NCBI GenBank assembly: GCA_009993955.1
Contig: JAACSL010000004.1
Coordinates: forward strand, 62,001 to 126,000
Direction of reading: 5' to 3'
Length of the DNA: 64,000 nucleotides
From: Paraglaciecola sp.
GTDB lineage: Bacteria > Pseudomonadota > Gammaproteobacteria > Enterobacterales > Alteromonadaceae
Positions 47,065-56,126 of the stretch are shown piece by piece. The translations under genes were made by a program, and so were the position numbers. The first letter of the stretch is position 1; every line of letters starts with the position of its first letter. Below the pieces are notes generated by a model. That model searched no databases and had not been told where the DNA came from. It saw nothing but the letters and a program-made list of their open reading frames with translations.

Positions 47065-48435
47065 ATGGCCTTGGTCATTATCTGTATTGGTTCGTTTATC
47101 GGCCCTTTGGGCATGGCTTCGGTGAACATTGCAATTCCAGATCTCGCCGCCGACCTCAATGCCAATGCCAAACTAGTGAGTTGGTTACCGACTTTGTTCT
47201 TGTTGGCCAGTGTGGCCTTGATGTTGCCCTGCGGTAAGTTGGCGGACAATTATGGGCGCAAACGTATTTATAGCTATGGTTTGGCATTAAATGCCCTATC
47301 CTCGGCCATGTGTGCATGGGGCAACAGTATTGAGTGGTTGCTATTTTGGCGCTTTTTTCAGGGGGCTTCATCGGCCATGATCTTTGGCACCGGTGTGGCC
47401 ATCTTAAGCTCTGTGACACCCAGCCACAAACGTGGCTTTGCCCTGGGCTTAACCGCGGCGTGTGTTTATGTTGGTCTAACGGTCGCTCCGACAATTGGTG
47501 GTTGGCTCACCGAGCTATGAGGCTGGCGCTCGGTGTTTGTTTTCCAAGTTCCCTTGGTTGTGCTGTTGTTAGCACTGATTAAATGGCGTTTACCGGGTGA
47601 ATGGAAAAACCCACGGCATTCAAGTTTTGATTGGCGTGGCACGGGTATTTTTGCGCTGGCATCGACGTGTTTAGTGCTTGGCTTAAGTTACCTGCCTGAT
47701 CCATTGGGCATCGTATTATTGTCAATCGCACTGGCAGCCATGCTGTTATTTGTGCTGCAGCAAAGTCGGCATACAGAGCCTTTAATTCGCATACAGATGT
47801 TTCGTGAAAGTCGGGTTTTTTCCATGTCGCTGAGTACAGCATTATTAATGTACGCCAGTGTCTACCCTCTAACCTTTTTACTGAGCCTCTACTTGCAATA
47901 CATCCAAGGTTTCAGCCCTGCTCATGCTGGTCAAATTATACTGGTACAAGCACTGGCCATGGCTATTTTGGCACCCTTAGCGGGGCGCATGTCAGATAAA
48001 GTACAACCGCGCTACATTGCTACACTGGGCTGTGCCATCGTCACCATTGGCTTCTTTGCGCTAAGCCGCCTTACCATGGACACCAGCGTCACCTACATCA
48101 GTATTTCGTTAGTACTGGTTGGCATCGGTTTTGGTTTGTTTTCGACACCCAACAACAATGCCATCATGGGGGCGGTACACAGTAGTGAGTTGGGGGTTGC
48201 CTCGGCCAGCATGAATCTGGCGCGCACCATTGGCAACCTGCTGGGCATGAGCATGGTCAACTTTTTGGTTCATGTCTTTTTAGGTGATGCGCAATTTGTG
48301 CCTGAGCAATATCCGGCGTTATTGCATACCATTGAAATTGCCCTAAATCTGGCGCTTGGCTGCGTGGTTTTAGCTTGTGTTTTATCGGCTCTGCGTGGCA
48401 AAGAAGTCAAAGAAGTGACAAGCACAACGCATTAA
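47065..48435 (+). pseudogene. MFS transporter (DHA2-type) interrupted by one in-frame opal codon
   Basis: The frame 47065-48435 (456 codons) encodes a 12-14-helix major facilitator permease. The N-terminal part shows MASVNIAIPDLAADL and the motif-A region GKLADNYGRKRIY; the second part shows AGRMSDKVQPRYI. The only lesion is TGA at 47518-47520, between GGWLTEL and GWRSVFVFQVP. MFS homologues have an aromatic residue here (Trp or Phe before GWR), so TGG to TGA is the simplest explanation. No frameshift occurs, and codons after the stop look normal. It may be a recent pseudogene, a sequencing error, or a rare read-through. The upstream start is not certain. Confidence 0.8.
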
Positions 48436-48510
48436 CATCTAATCAATACGGATGGATAGGGGCTATCAGCTCAGTCGCTAGGTCTATCGCTTTGTGCTCA
48501 TAAACTAGCC

Positions 48511-50022
48511 TCAGGGCAAGGCAATACGCTGTTGATACACCGCCGTGAGCGCCTTGAATTTTTCTGAACGAATACTGGGCTCGACACTGATGTTCTGGCG
48601 GATCACCAGCCATGCTTGTTGCTGTGCGTTGACCACCGGCCAGTGAGCTAAATTTGTATCATTGGGCGAGGTGGTTTTTATGAAATTCAGCCAATATTGG
48701 CGCATGGTAACGATTGCTGGATGTGCTGTTTCGTAAAATAAAGCGCCAGTTTCTGCACCATGACTGGCACCAAGGGCAGGGTTTGGGCTGCCCTCACGCA
48801 CATAATCAAACCAATAACGATAAGCAGGCTGTTGAACTTTGTACATCTGTTCACTGGTAATTTTTGCCGCCAAGGCGTAGCGCGCATCACCAAACAGTTG
48901 GGCAAAACCCAACTTGTCCGCTGTTGGGCTTTCTAGTGCATACAAGTGTTCAAGTTTTGCAAGTTGCTCTCCCATTAACTGTTTGAGTGCGCCTTCATCG
49001 AGCCCCGAGTAGGGAAAAACACTGCCATCAAAACTGTTTGCACCGGTTAAATAAGGTACAGCGTGTTGTTTGCCTTGGGAGAATATTATGCCGGGTTCGT
49101 CGATAAGACTGTAGTCATCCACAATGGGCAGCATAAATCCCGATACAGCCTGCAACCATTGCTCAGCACTTAGTTTATATAAATCTGCTGCGCTGAGCTT
49201 TGCTGCATTTTCTGCAGACAGTGTTGTCAGCATTTGCTGAGCGAAATCTTGTGCACTTTGCCCTGATTTTGCTCCACGTGTACTGTTCGGTAATGGCCAT
49301 GTGCCGTAGCCGCTTTGCGCAATCGCTGCCCAAAACAAACCATTACTTAAAGGGCTGGTCATTAACATTTGCACAGCCATGGCACCGGCTGACATGCCCG
49401 CAATAGTGACGCGTTGTGTATCACCGCCAAAAGCTGCAATATTGGTCTGCACCCATTTTAATGCCGCTACCATGTCTAGAAGACCATAATTAGCGCCATG
49501 GGCAGAATTGAGTAGAGGATGGGCAAAAAAACCTAAGGGCCCTAAGCGATAGTTAAAACTCACCACGATGACACCATTGTCATTCCAAAGTTTGCTGCCT
49601 GCGGTTTTAAGATTACCCGAGCCGCTAACAAAGCCGCCACCGTGGATCCACACTAAAACAGGTAACTTGGCTGCGTTATTATCTGCCAGCGCTGAGGCAG
49701 GCGCTGCAATATTGATGGTCAAACAATCTTCGGCACTATTAATTTCGTTGAGTTGTGGACACACTGGTCCATATTGGCTGGCGGTGAACTCGCCAGAAAA
49801 AGCTGGCGCAGCTTGCGGTTTTTGCCAACGCAACTCACCCACTGGCGCTTTGGCATAGGGAATGCCGCGAAAAAACACACGTCCTTGTTCGTGCATGCCG
49901 ATGATCTTACCTTGTTCGATGACCACAACTGGCGCGGTCTGTGCCATTGCGCTACCAGCAATTAACAAGGCACATAGGGCAATGTTTAATACACTACCTC
50001 GGCAGAATGTTGAGCTAAGCAT
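48511..50022 (-). CDS. Exported carboxylesterase (type B, pNB-esterase-like)
   Basis: This 503-residue protein has a signal peptide (LNIALCALLIAGSAMA) and the carboxylesterase type-B fold. Signatures are FRGIPYAKAPVGELRW, SAEDCLTINI, VWIHGGGFVSGSG (oxyanion region) and the nucleophile in GMSAGAMA. A Glu/Asp in SFDGSVFP and a His in GASHGAETG complete the likely triad. It should hydrolyse ester bonds in the periplasm or outside. The ATG at 50022 has GAGGT at a normal distance; an ATG at 50028 is too close to it. It follows the retropepsin-like gene by 16 bases, so they are probably cotranscribed. Confidence 0.9.
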   Translation of the reverse strand: MLSSTFCRGSVLNIALCALLIAGSAMAQTAPVVVIEQGKIIGMHEQGRVFFRGIPYAKAPVGELRWQKPQAAPAFSGEFTASQYGPVCPQLNEINSAEDCLTINIAAPASALADNNAAKLPVLVWIHGGGFVSGSGNLKTAGSKLWNDNGVIVVSFNYRLGPLGFFAHPLLNSAHGANYGLLDMVAALKWVQTNIAAFGGDTQRVTIAGMSAGAMAVQMLMTSPLSNGLFWAAIAQSGYGTWPLPNSTRGAKSGQSAQDFAQQMLTTLSAENAAKLSAADLYKLSAEQWLQAVSGFMLPIVDDYSLIDEPGIIFSQGKQHAVPYLTGANSFDGSVFPYSGLDEGALKQLMGEQLAKLEHLYALESPTADKLGFAQLFGDARYALAAKITSEQMYKVQQPAYRYWFDYVREGSPNPALGASHGAETGALFYETAHPAIVTMRQYWLNFIKTTSPNDTNLAHWPVVNAQQQAWLVIRQNISVEPSIRSEKFKALTAVYQQRIALP

Positions 50023-50038
50023 GGTCATACCTCATGAT

Positions 50039-51199
50039 TTAGTGTTTTCGTAGCAATAATTCGGCTGTACTTTGATTAATTCTAAAATCAAATTCCCGTA
50101 GAAAATTCATGCCCAATAAGCCATCAATACCAGATTGTTCGGGCATGTTGAGTACCACGACTGTGCTATTTGCAACAACGCTTTGATTCAAGCGTAACTC
50201 GGCCACCTGATACATGGGGGCTAAAACTGGACCATTGGCGGTGCTCACACTAAATCGCCCTAAGAACCGCGTGAAACTCTGGCGATTGATGCGTTGGTAA
50301 TAGCTGGAAGTAATGGCAGTGATAGACGCGCCGGTGTCAATTAACAAACGTGCATCATTATTGCCCAGTTGGGCTTTAACAATAAAATGGTCTCCAAGGC
50401 GTTGCAGTTTTACCGCGTCATAACTGGCATATTGTGGGGGCGCATCGGGTTGTTGATCGGCCGCGGCTTGCTCCATTTGTCTATTATCTATTTGCTCGAT
50501 GGCGCGAATACGCAAGACATCTGGATCATTAAAGGGCAAGCTGGCGAGGATATTCTCCATCAAGTTTGTTTGTTGCTGGCGGGCATAGGCTTCTGCCAAA
50601 GCCAAGATAAAACTGCGGTTCTGGGGTTCATATTGCAACAAAGGTTCAACAAAAATCGCCAGCGTATCCCATGAATAAGCCTGTTGCAGTTGATTGATGG
50701 TTTGATTGGTTAAGGCCAGCAATTGCTCTTCCACCTCTTGCTGTTGCGGTGGGCTCAGGGGCAACTTGCGCAAACTATAATAATTGGCAATGGCATCACT
50801 GAGTAATTCAGTTTGCACGTTGAGTCTGGCTTCAACTAAAACAAAATCCCAATCTTGCGGATGAGTTTGTAAATAGCCCTGCAAAAACAGGCGCAGTTCT
50901 AGCCATTCGCCACTATCTAGCCATGCTGAAGCTTGTTTTAGTAGTGTTTGTCGCTCAGTTTCTTCCTCCTGGTTTTGTACTGTTTGCCGAGGTAAGTTGG
51001 ACGTAGCAAAAGAGCCAAAAGCGTTTGACTGCTGTGTGGAATCCGCTTGCTCCAGCGTTTCTAGCGTGGGCGCTACCCTGTGGTTTTCATTATTATAGTT
51101 AGCCATGTCAGTGGTGTTGCTTGGATTAGCCTGCCACAGTTGCCAGATATTGAGACCCACCGATAATGCCAAGGCCCCAACCAAGATGCGAATCTTCAC
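50039..51199 (-). CDS. Retropepsin-like aspartic protease with N-terminal helical region
   Basis: A 386-residue protein with an N-terminal membrane anchor (ILVGALALSVGLNIWQLW), a TPR-like helical middle (about 80-230) and a C-terminal retroviral-type aspartic protease domain (about 260-385). The active-site motif LLIDTGASITAI and the C-terminal GIDGLLGMNFLREFDF are clear. A single Asp-Thr-Gly is present, so the active form should be a dimer. It probably faces the periplasm. The gene begins at GTG 51199, overlapping the thioesterase stop by four bases (GTGA), which predicts translational coupling. Confidence 0.85.
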   Translation of the reverse strand: MKIRILVGALALSVGLNIWQLWQANPSNTTDMANYNNENHRVAPTLETLEQADSTQQSNAFGSFATSNLPRQTVQNQEEETERQTLLKQASAWLDSGEWLELRLFLQGYLQTHPQDWDFVLVEARLNVQTELLSDAIANYYSLRKLPLSPPQQQEVEEQLLALTNQTINQLQQAYSWDTLAIFVEPLLQYEPQNRSFILALAEAYARQQQTNLMENILASLPFNDPDVLRIRAIEQIDNRQMEQAAADQQPDAPPQYASYDAVKLQRLGDHFIVKAQLGNNDARLLIDTGASITAITSSYYQRINRQSFTRFLGRFSVSTANGPVLAPMYQVAELRLNQSVVANSTVVVLNMPEQSGIDGLLGMNFLREFDFRINQSTAELLLRKH

Positions 51200-51666
51200 G
51201 CCGCTGGCCTAATGAGTGCGCCGCCATAGGCATTCACAAAGGCTTCGGGCATGCGCTTGGCTTTGCCACTCGACAGGGCAATACATACAAATTCTGTGCG
51301 TGCAGCCAGTAAGGTTTGTCCATCACTGATCCGCACAAACTGAAATTGGCGAGCCAGTTTTAGTTTGCCATCACACAATACAATCCAGGTCGCACACGCT
51401 ATTTCGTCACCTAAATAAGCTGCGGCATGATAATGAATATCATGGTGACTGATAGCCATGCCGCGATCGAGAGCTTGATATTGCTCAATGCTTAAACCAA
51501 GGGCAGAGGAATGTGCCCACGCCGTGGCTTCTAATTGGCTTACATAGGCGACATTGTTGGCATGTTGATAGTGATCAATTTGCTCGGGTTGCACTATCCA
51601 TTTACAGATAAATGGCTTAGGTAAGACCCACTCAATTGCCTTGTTGGTGCTGATTATTTCAGACAT
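51196..51666 (-). CDS. Acyl-CoA thioesterase, 4HBT/YbgC-like
   Basis: A 156-residue hot-dog-fold thioesterase. The catalytic-type segment is IDHYQHANNVAYVSQLEATA, equivalent to the D-x-x-G-H-x-N-N-x-x-Y region of YbgC-like enzymes. It should hydrolyse acyl-CoA or a related thioester in the cytoplasm. The start lies inside the end of the FFLEELY-motif gene (eight-base overlap) and its stop overlaps the protease start, so the three are translationally coupled. It has no Shine-Dalgarno sequence of its own, consistent with coupling. Confidence 0.88.
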   Translation of the reverse strand: MSEIISTNKAIEWVLPKPFICKWIVQPEQIDHYQHANNVAYVSQLEATAWAHSSALGLSIEQYQALDRGMAISHHDIHYHAAAYLGDEIACATWIVLCDGKLKLARQFQFVRISDGQTLLAARTEFVCIALSSGKAKRMPEAFVNAYGGALIRPAA

Positions 51667-52354
51667 CAGGTAAGGGGTTATCTTGACTCAGATCAAAAAG
51701 CTGCAGCATGAGTTGTTGTTCATAATTGACAATGGGCACAACAAAATCATCCACATCACCAAGCTGTTTAAACGCTTTAAAGCCGGTTTCGATAAACTCA
51801 TGTAAAACCAATACACCAGCCAATTTAGCGGGTTTACGCGACAACATTAACAAGGTCGATATACCACGCATTTTTACGACCTCAGCCAAGTCTTCACCGA
51901 GTTGCCTGATAAAGGTGATTTGTTTGGCACGCGCTGTTTGGTTGGCGCTGGCCACGTAAGCTCTGCGATAACTGTCTCGATCAACACTTCGCCCGTCAAG
52001 CTGCTTGGCTAAGTCAAAATCACATTCAAAGGACAAGGCATTAAGGTGAATAGCGTTAGCTAAGGAATGTAAGGCTTTGTCGGGCAGCAATTTGGCCATC
52101 TTGGGCACCACTTTGGCAATATCTTGGTCTCGCTGGCTAAAGTCTTTGGGGCCATATAGTTCGTTAACAAAAAATTCTACTGCAGGTTTAAAACGAGCTT
52201 GCTCATACATCTTTGCATGACTCACCATCAGCCGTTTACATTGCCAGGCCTGTACCTCTCGAATGGCGGTGAGTAATTTTCCTTTTTGGGCAATTTCCTG
52301 CATGGTCATTACCCCATGCAGATGGCGAATTATTTTTTTGCTTGTGTCCGTCAT
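51659..52354 (-). CDS. FFLEELY-motif protein
   Basis: This 231-residue cytoplasmic protein carries the signature FFVNELYGPKDFSQRDQDIA, a variant of the FFLEELY motif that names this gammaproteobacterial family. The rest is helical, with basic segments (SRKPAKLAGVLVLHEFIETGF). No enzymatic role is known. It is consistently found beside thioesterase genes, as here, where the ORFs overlap by eight bases. The frame also has an ATG at codon 16 (MTMQEIAQKG). The annotated start has only a weak AGAG upstream. Confidence 0.85.
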   Translation of the reverse strand: MTDTSKKIIRHLHGVMTMQEIAQKGKLLTAIREVQAWQCKRLMVSHAKMYEQARFKPAVEFFVNELYGPKDFSQRDQDIAKVVPKMAKLLPDKALHSLANAIHLNALSFECDFDLAKQLDGRSVDRDSYRRAYVASANQTARAKQITFIRQLGEDLAEVVKMRGISTLLMLSRKPAKLAGVLVLHEFIETGFKAFKQLGDVDDFVVPIVNYEQQLMLQLFDLSQDNPLPDV

Positions 52355-52392
52355 GCTAACTGCTCTGCCATGAATCTTATCTAAAAACGGGT

Positions 52393-53145
52393 TTAGGGAA
52401 GGAGCACTATTTTGCCAAATACATTGGCATCGATATAGCCTCTGTTTTTGCTACCCTCTACCGGCGTAATGTCGTGAGAGCCGACAAAGTGTTCACGTAT
52501 GTCACTGCCGTCATTGTCACAGTAGGCCAACATAAAGCCAATAATATCTTCTGGCTGAAGGATTAACGGTGTATTGCTTATCCCTTCTTGATAGTCATTG
52601 GCATACAACTTTATCGCCACCTCCCAAATGATTTTATGAGGATGAGTGTTGCTGCGTTGCCAGCGACTTTGCAAATGCTCAGTGTATAAATGGGCTTTTT
52701 TATCTGGGCCGATGTCTGCCGCCTGATTATCGATACCAATATGATAAGCAAAAGCGCTATGATTATATTGATGAATGCCACCCGAGGCATCACTGTCGAT
52801 AAATATCTCTAAACAATCATCATCCCAATACCTGTCGAGTGGATCTGCAATTTTATCGATGATCACATCGTCGACAATTTCTGCTTGTAAATACAAATAT
52901 TGCTTGTCCCACAATAATTTATAACGACCTGAAAAATCATTGGGGAGAGGCATGCTGCCGTCCATCAAATAGGGCATTGGCCACCACTGCGCTTGCTGCC
53001 ATGTGGCTTCTGCCACGCCGTCAATAACAATCGGCGATGCAGTGCGTAGCACCTGGATCGCTGCATCGTTTGGCGCTACAGAATCTGCTGCATGCACATA
53101 GGTGCAGCAAAGTGAGGTGATTAAAGCAAACCAACATTTTTTCAT
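52393..53145 (-). CDS. Exported CBM9-like carbohydrate-binding protein
   Basis: A 250-residue protein with a signal peptide (CWFALITSLCCTYVHA) and one CBM9-like domain: IVIDGVAEATWQQAQWW at the start, KLLWDKQYLYLQAEIVDD, then RYWDDDCLEIFID and the late EVAIKLYAND. The fold is a beta-sandwich that binds sugars in some xylanases; alone, without a catalytic domain, it may be a periplasmic carbohydrate binder. A good AGGAA site precedes the ATG. It lies 39 bases upstream of the FFLEELY gene and may be cotranscribed, though the functional link is unclear. Confidence 0.85.
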   Translation of the reverse strand: MKKCWFALITSLCCTYVHAADSVAPNDAAIQVLRTASPIVIDGVAEATWQQAQWWPMPYLMDGSMPLPNDFSGRYKLLWDKQYLYLQAEIVDDVIIDKIADPLDRYWDDDCLEIFIDSDASGGIHQYNHSAFAYHIGIDNQAADIGPDKKAHLYTEHLQSRWQRSNTHPHKIIWEVAIKLYANDYQEGISNTPLILQPEDIIGFMLAYCDNDGSDIREHFVGSHDITPVEGSKNRGYIDANVFGKIVLLP

Positions 53146-53244
53146 CAGAGTTCCTAAACCTTTCAGAGCCTATAGCTTGGCGCAATCATTCAGCGAAAAC
53201 AATAGTTGCGCCGCTTAGGGGGCAGCGTTTAAAATCCGCGCCCA

Positions 53245-53835
53245 ATGAAAACCTGCCAATCCCACCTTAACGACCAGACGGATGTGCTTGCTGCAAGGCA
53301 ATGCGCCACAGCAACAGTGCATCATGCCCAGGACTTGGTACGTTTGTTTAATCAACACTTTGCGCCACTTAATACGGTATTGGTAGGAGGCGCGTGTGAA
53401 CCCTTATACCAGCCTGCTCAATACCCAAATCAGCCACATAAAATCTTTTTTTCCTACGACTATTTTGCCAGTGCATTGCATGAAGTGGCGCATTGGTGTG
53501 TAGCGGGAAGTGCCCGGCGCTTGTTAACGGACTATGGCTATTGGTATTGTCCGGATGGTCGCGATGCCAAGCAACAAGCTGAATTTGAACAAGTTGAAAT
53601 CAAACCACAGGCCATCGAATGGGCATTTTCACTGGCATGCAACAAGCCATTTCGGGTCAGCACAGATAATTTGACTGGGCAAGCCAGCGATACCACTCGC
53701 TTCTTAGGTGCTGTGAGTCAACAAGCTAGGCACTACGTGCAACACCAATTTCCGTCACGCGCACAGCAGTTTTTGGCTGTGCTTCATGAGTATTATCAAA
53801 CCGACTGCCTAAATGAGGCCGATTTTTATGTCTAA
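53245..53835 (+). CDS. epmC: Elongation factor P hydroxylase
   Basis: A 196-residue iron-dependent hydroxylase (YfcM/EpmC) that hydroxylates the beta-lysylated Lys of EF-P. Key segments are the metal-binding HEVAHWCVAGSARR and NQPHKIFFSYDYFASALHEV, plus the acidic EQVEIKPQAIEWAF. Length is close to E. coli EpmC (182). EF-P relieves ribosome stalling at polyproline; an ORF with seven consecutive prolines is encoded in this window (45890-46795). It overlaps the next gene by eight bases. The region epmC-yfcL-mnmC-fabB is also clustered in E. coli. Confidence 0.92.
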   Translation: MKTCQSHLNDQTDVLAARQCATATVHHAQDLVRLFNQHFAPLNTVLVGGACEPLYQPAQYPNQPHKIFFSYDYFASALHEVAHWCVAGSARRLLTDYGYWYCPDGRDAKQQAEFEQVEIKPQAIEWAFSLACNKPFRVSTDNLTGQASDTTRFLGAVSQQARHYVQHQFPSRAQQFLAVLHEYYQTDCLNEADFYV

Positions 53836-54997
53836 GCCTTTGTTTAAATTAGGATTAATTATTAATCCGTATGCCGGTATTGGCGGCGCCCTAGCACTCA
53901 AAGGCAGTGACGGTGCGCAAATTCGTGCCCAAGCTTTGGCCATGGGCGCCAGTAAAAATGCACCACTGCGCAGCCAGTTGGCCCTGCAAGAAATTTTACC
54001 CTTAAAAGATCACATCACCTTCTATGTGGTAGCGGGGGAAATGGGCGAAGACTTGGTGAAACACCTGGGTTTTCACTACACCGTGGTTCATCGGCCCAGC
54101 CAGCAACAAACCGAAGCACTGGACACCGAACTTGCCGCGCAAGCGATGTTAGATGCCAACGTCGACCTACTGTTATTTGCTGGTGGTGATGGTACCGCGC
54201 GCAATGTATGCAGTGTGGTGAATGAGCAGCTACCGGTACTTGGCATCCCCGCCGGGTGTAAAATTCATTCTGGGGTATATGCGATTACGCCCCAAGCAGC
54301 CGGACGTGTGCTGAAAAAAGTGATAAGCGGCGAGTTGGTGAGCCTCAATCAGGCTGAAGTACGTGATATCGATGAAACACTATTGCGAGAAGGGCGGGTT
54401 AACGCTCGGCAATTTGGTGAAATGCAGGTACCCACTGAACTGCAATACATTCAAGCAGTGAAAATGGGCGGGCGCGAGTCTGATGAATTGGTCTTGGCCG
54501 ACATCGCTGCGCATGTCATTGAACTAATGGATCATTTTCCCGATCACTACTTCGTGATGGGTTCTGGATCCACTGTCGATTTTGTGATGCAAGAATTGGG
54601 GCTTAACAATACCTTGTTAGGGGTTGACGTGGTATTGGCGGGACGTTTGGTCGCCAGCGATGTAACGGCCAATGAGTTGTTGTCATTGACCGCTGACAAA
54701 CCCTGTAAAGTGGTGTTAACCCTGATTGGTGGTCAAGGCCATATACTCGGTCGTGGCAATCAACAATTAAGCCCAGCTTTCATATCAAGGATAGGTAAAG
54801 AGAACATGCTGGTGATTGCCAGCAAAACCAAATTAGCCAGTTTAAACGGCCGACCGCTTATCTCGGATAGTGGTGACAGCCAACTCGATGAACAATTGGC
54901 CGGCAGAATGGCCATCATCACGGGGTATCACGACCAGGTACTGTATCCCCTCGCTGACTTCAGGCAAATGGATGGAGCCAGCAAACATGAACGTTGA
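53828..54997 (+). CDS. ATP-NAD kinase-like protein
   Basis: This 389-residue protein begins MSKPLFKLGLIINPYAGIGG, an NTP-binding start of the NAD kinase/diacylglycerol kinase superfamily. The conserved GGDGT motif appears in LFAGGDGTARN, with GIPAGCKIHSGVYA following, which resembles the NAD-kinase core; a GGQGHILGRGNQQ motif marks the C-terminal half, as in AcoX-type proteins. It may phosphorylate NAD or a related small molecule; substrate unproven. The ATG at 53828 overlaps epmC; GAGG lies about ten bases upstream. It is followed by yfcL with an 11-base overlap. Confidence 0.85.
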   Translation: MSKPLFKLGLIINPYAGIGGALALKGSDGAQIRAQALAMGASKNAPLRSQLALQEILPLKDHITFYVVAGEMGEDLVKHLGFHYTVVHRPSQQQTEALDTELAAQAMLDANVDLLLFAGGDGTARNVCSVVNEQLPVLGIPAGCKIHSGVYAITPQAAGRVLKKVISGELVSLNQAEVRDIDETLLREGRVNARQFGEMQVPTELQYIQAVKMGGRESDELVLADIAAHVIELMDHFPDHYFVMGSGSTVDFVMQELGLNNTLLGVDVVLAGRLVASDVTANELLSLTADKPCKVVLTLIGGQGHILGRGNQQLSPAFISRIGKENMLVIASKTKLASLNGRPLISDSGDSQLDEQLAGRMAIITGYHDQVLYPLADFRQMDGASKHER

Positions 54998-55286
54998 TGC
55001 GCAATTACAGCAGGCCCTTGCCAAAGCCGAGGATTATTTTCTGGATATTGTTGAGCAGGGCAGTGACCACGCCTTGTTTATTGCCGGCTACTTACAAGGC
55101 CACTATTTCATCGTGTTAGCCCAAGCGCAATTGGCTAAGCCAACCCCAGACTCGCCCACTTCACTGAGTGAGTTTAAATTGATGTTGCACAGCAATGTAA
55201 ATCAAGCGTTCGCCAATCATGAATTGGAACCCAGCGATCAACATGCCGTCAGCGATCTCATTGAGCAATTGTTTGCTCAGCCATAA
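54987..55286 (+). CDS. yfcL: YfcL-family protein
   Basis: A 99-residue acidic protein, MNVDAQLQQALAKAEDYFLD at the N-terminus and SNVNQAFANHELEPSDQ later, matching the YfcL family of E. coli. Its function is unknown. In E. coli, yfcL is adjacent to epmC (yfcM), so this location supports the assignment. The ATG at 54987 lies inside the ATP-NAD-kinase-like ORF, with GGAG at the correct distance; the overlap implies translational coupling. Confidence 0.85.
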   Translation: MNVDAQLQQALAKAEDYFLDIVEQGSDHALFIAGYLQGHYFIVLAQAQLAKPTPDSPTSLSEFKLMLHSNVNQAFANHELEPSDQHAVSDLIEQLFAQP

Positions 55287-55327
55287 AGGGTTTGCTGCTT
55301 GAGATTTACAGTTCGTTATGTTGGTTG

Positions 55328-55984
55328 TTAACGCCGAAACAAGGTGATGGCGCTGGTATTGCCATCCACTTGCATGGTGCCCCGCAAAGCAGAGCCATCT
55401 TCGCTCAAGGTTAGTTCAACCTCGACATCGATGGTGGTAATAAATAGATACGGTTCCACCAAACTCATCATGACTTTTCGCCCGTCAATGGTGCCACTGC
55501 CATTGCCGACATTATTGCCGTCGCTGTCAAATTCTTGAATAGATAAATACTGACCATCTTGTTGGATCTGCAGGATGTAGGTACCCATCATATTGGTGAA
55601 GGCCCAGGCACCGTGGACATTGGCTATGCTGGGTGTTTGTTTGCGGTTTTTTTCACGATTATCCTCTTCTTGCTGAGCCCGGAGTTTGTCTGCTTTAGCT
55701 TTGATATCAGCCAGTTCTTGCTCGGCCAGTAAGCGTTTTTTCTCTTGTGCCAGACGGATTTCATCGAGTTCTTGCTGACGTTTGAGGGCAGCGATTTGGC
55801 GTTGATGTTCCGCCGCATCATCGATAAGTTTGGGTTGCTCAACCTGTTTGCTTTCAGGTTTGGTTGACGAGAAATTAAAACCATCGGTTGCGGCATAGAG
55901 GCCTGTAATGGCGACGATGAGTGAGGCCAAGCCTGTTAATACCCCCGGCAGTGTATTGAAAAATGATTTTGGCTCATCACTCAT
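55328..55984 (-). CDS. Membrane-anchored coiled-coil protein with C-terminal beta domain
   Basis: A 218-residue protein. One transmembrane segment (about residues 13-33, LPGVLTGLASLIVAITGLYAA) is followed by a long charged coiled coil (about 60-118, with HQRQIAALKRQQELDEIRLA). The C-terminal beta-rich domain begins VHGAWAFTNMMGTYILQI and resembles small lipocalin-like folds. I do not recognise a family name. AAGGA lies about 11 bases before the ATG. It is convergent with yfcL. Confidence 0.7.
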   Translation of the reverse strand: MSDEPKSFFNTLPGVLTGLASLIVAITGLYAATDGFNFSSTKPESKQVEQPKLIDDAAEHQRQIAALKRQQELDEIRLAQEKKRLLAEQELADIKAKADKLRAQQEEDNREKNRKQTPSIANVHGAWAFTNMMGTYILQIQQDGQYLSIQEFDSDGNNVGNGSGTIDGRKVMMSLVEPYLFITTIDVEVELTLSEDGSALRGTMQVDGNTSAITLFRR

Positions 55985-56126
55985 AGTGGCGGTAATCCTT
56001 TAGTGCAATGGGGTTGTGCAAAAAATAATCAGCTAAAACAATAGCTATAAATACTCAGCACTGGCAAGGGCTTTCAAGATTTTTTAGTCACGTTCATGTG
56101 TTTATTTGCGCACAAAAGCGATGAGA

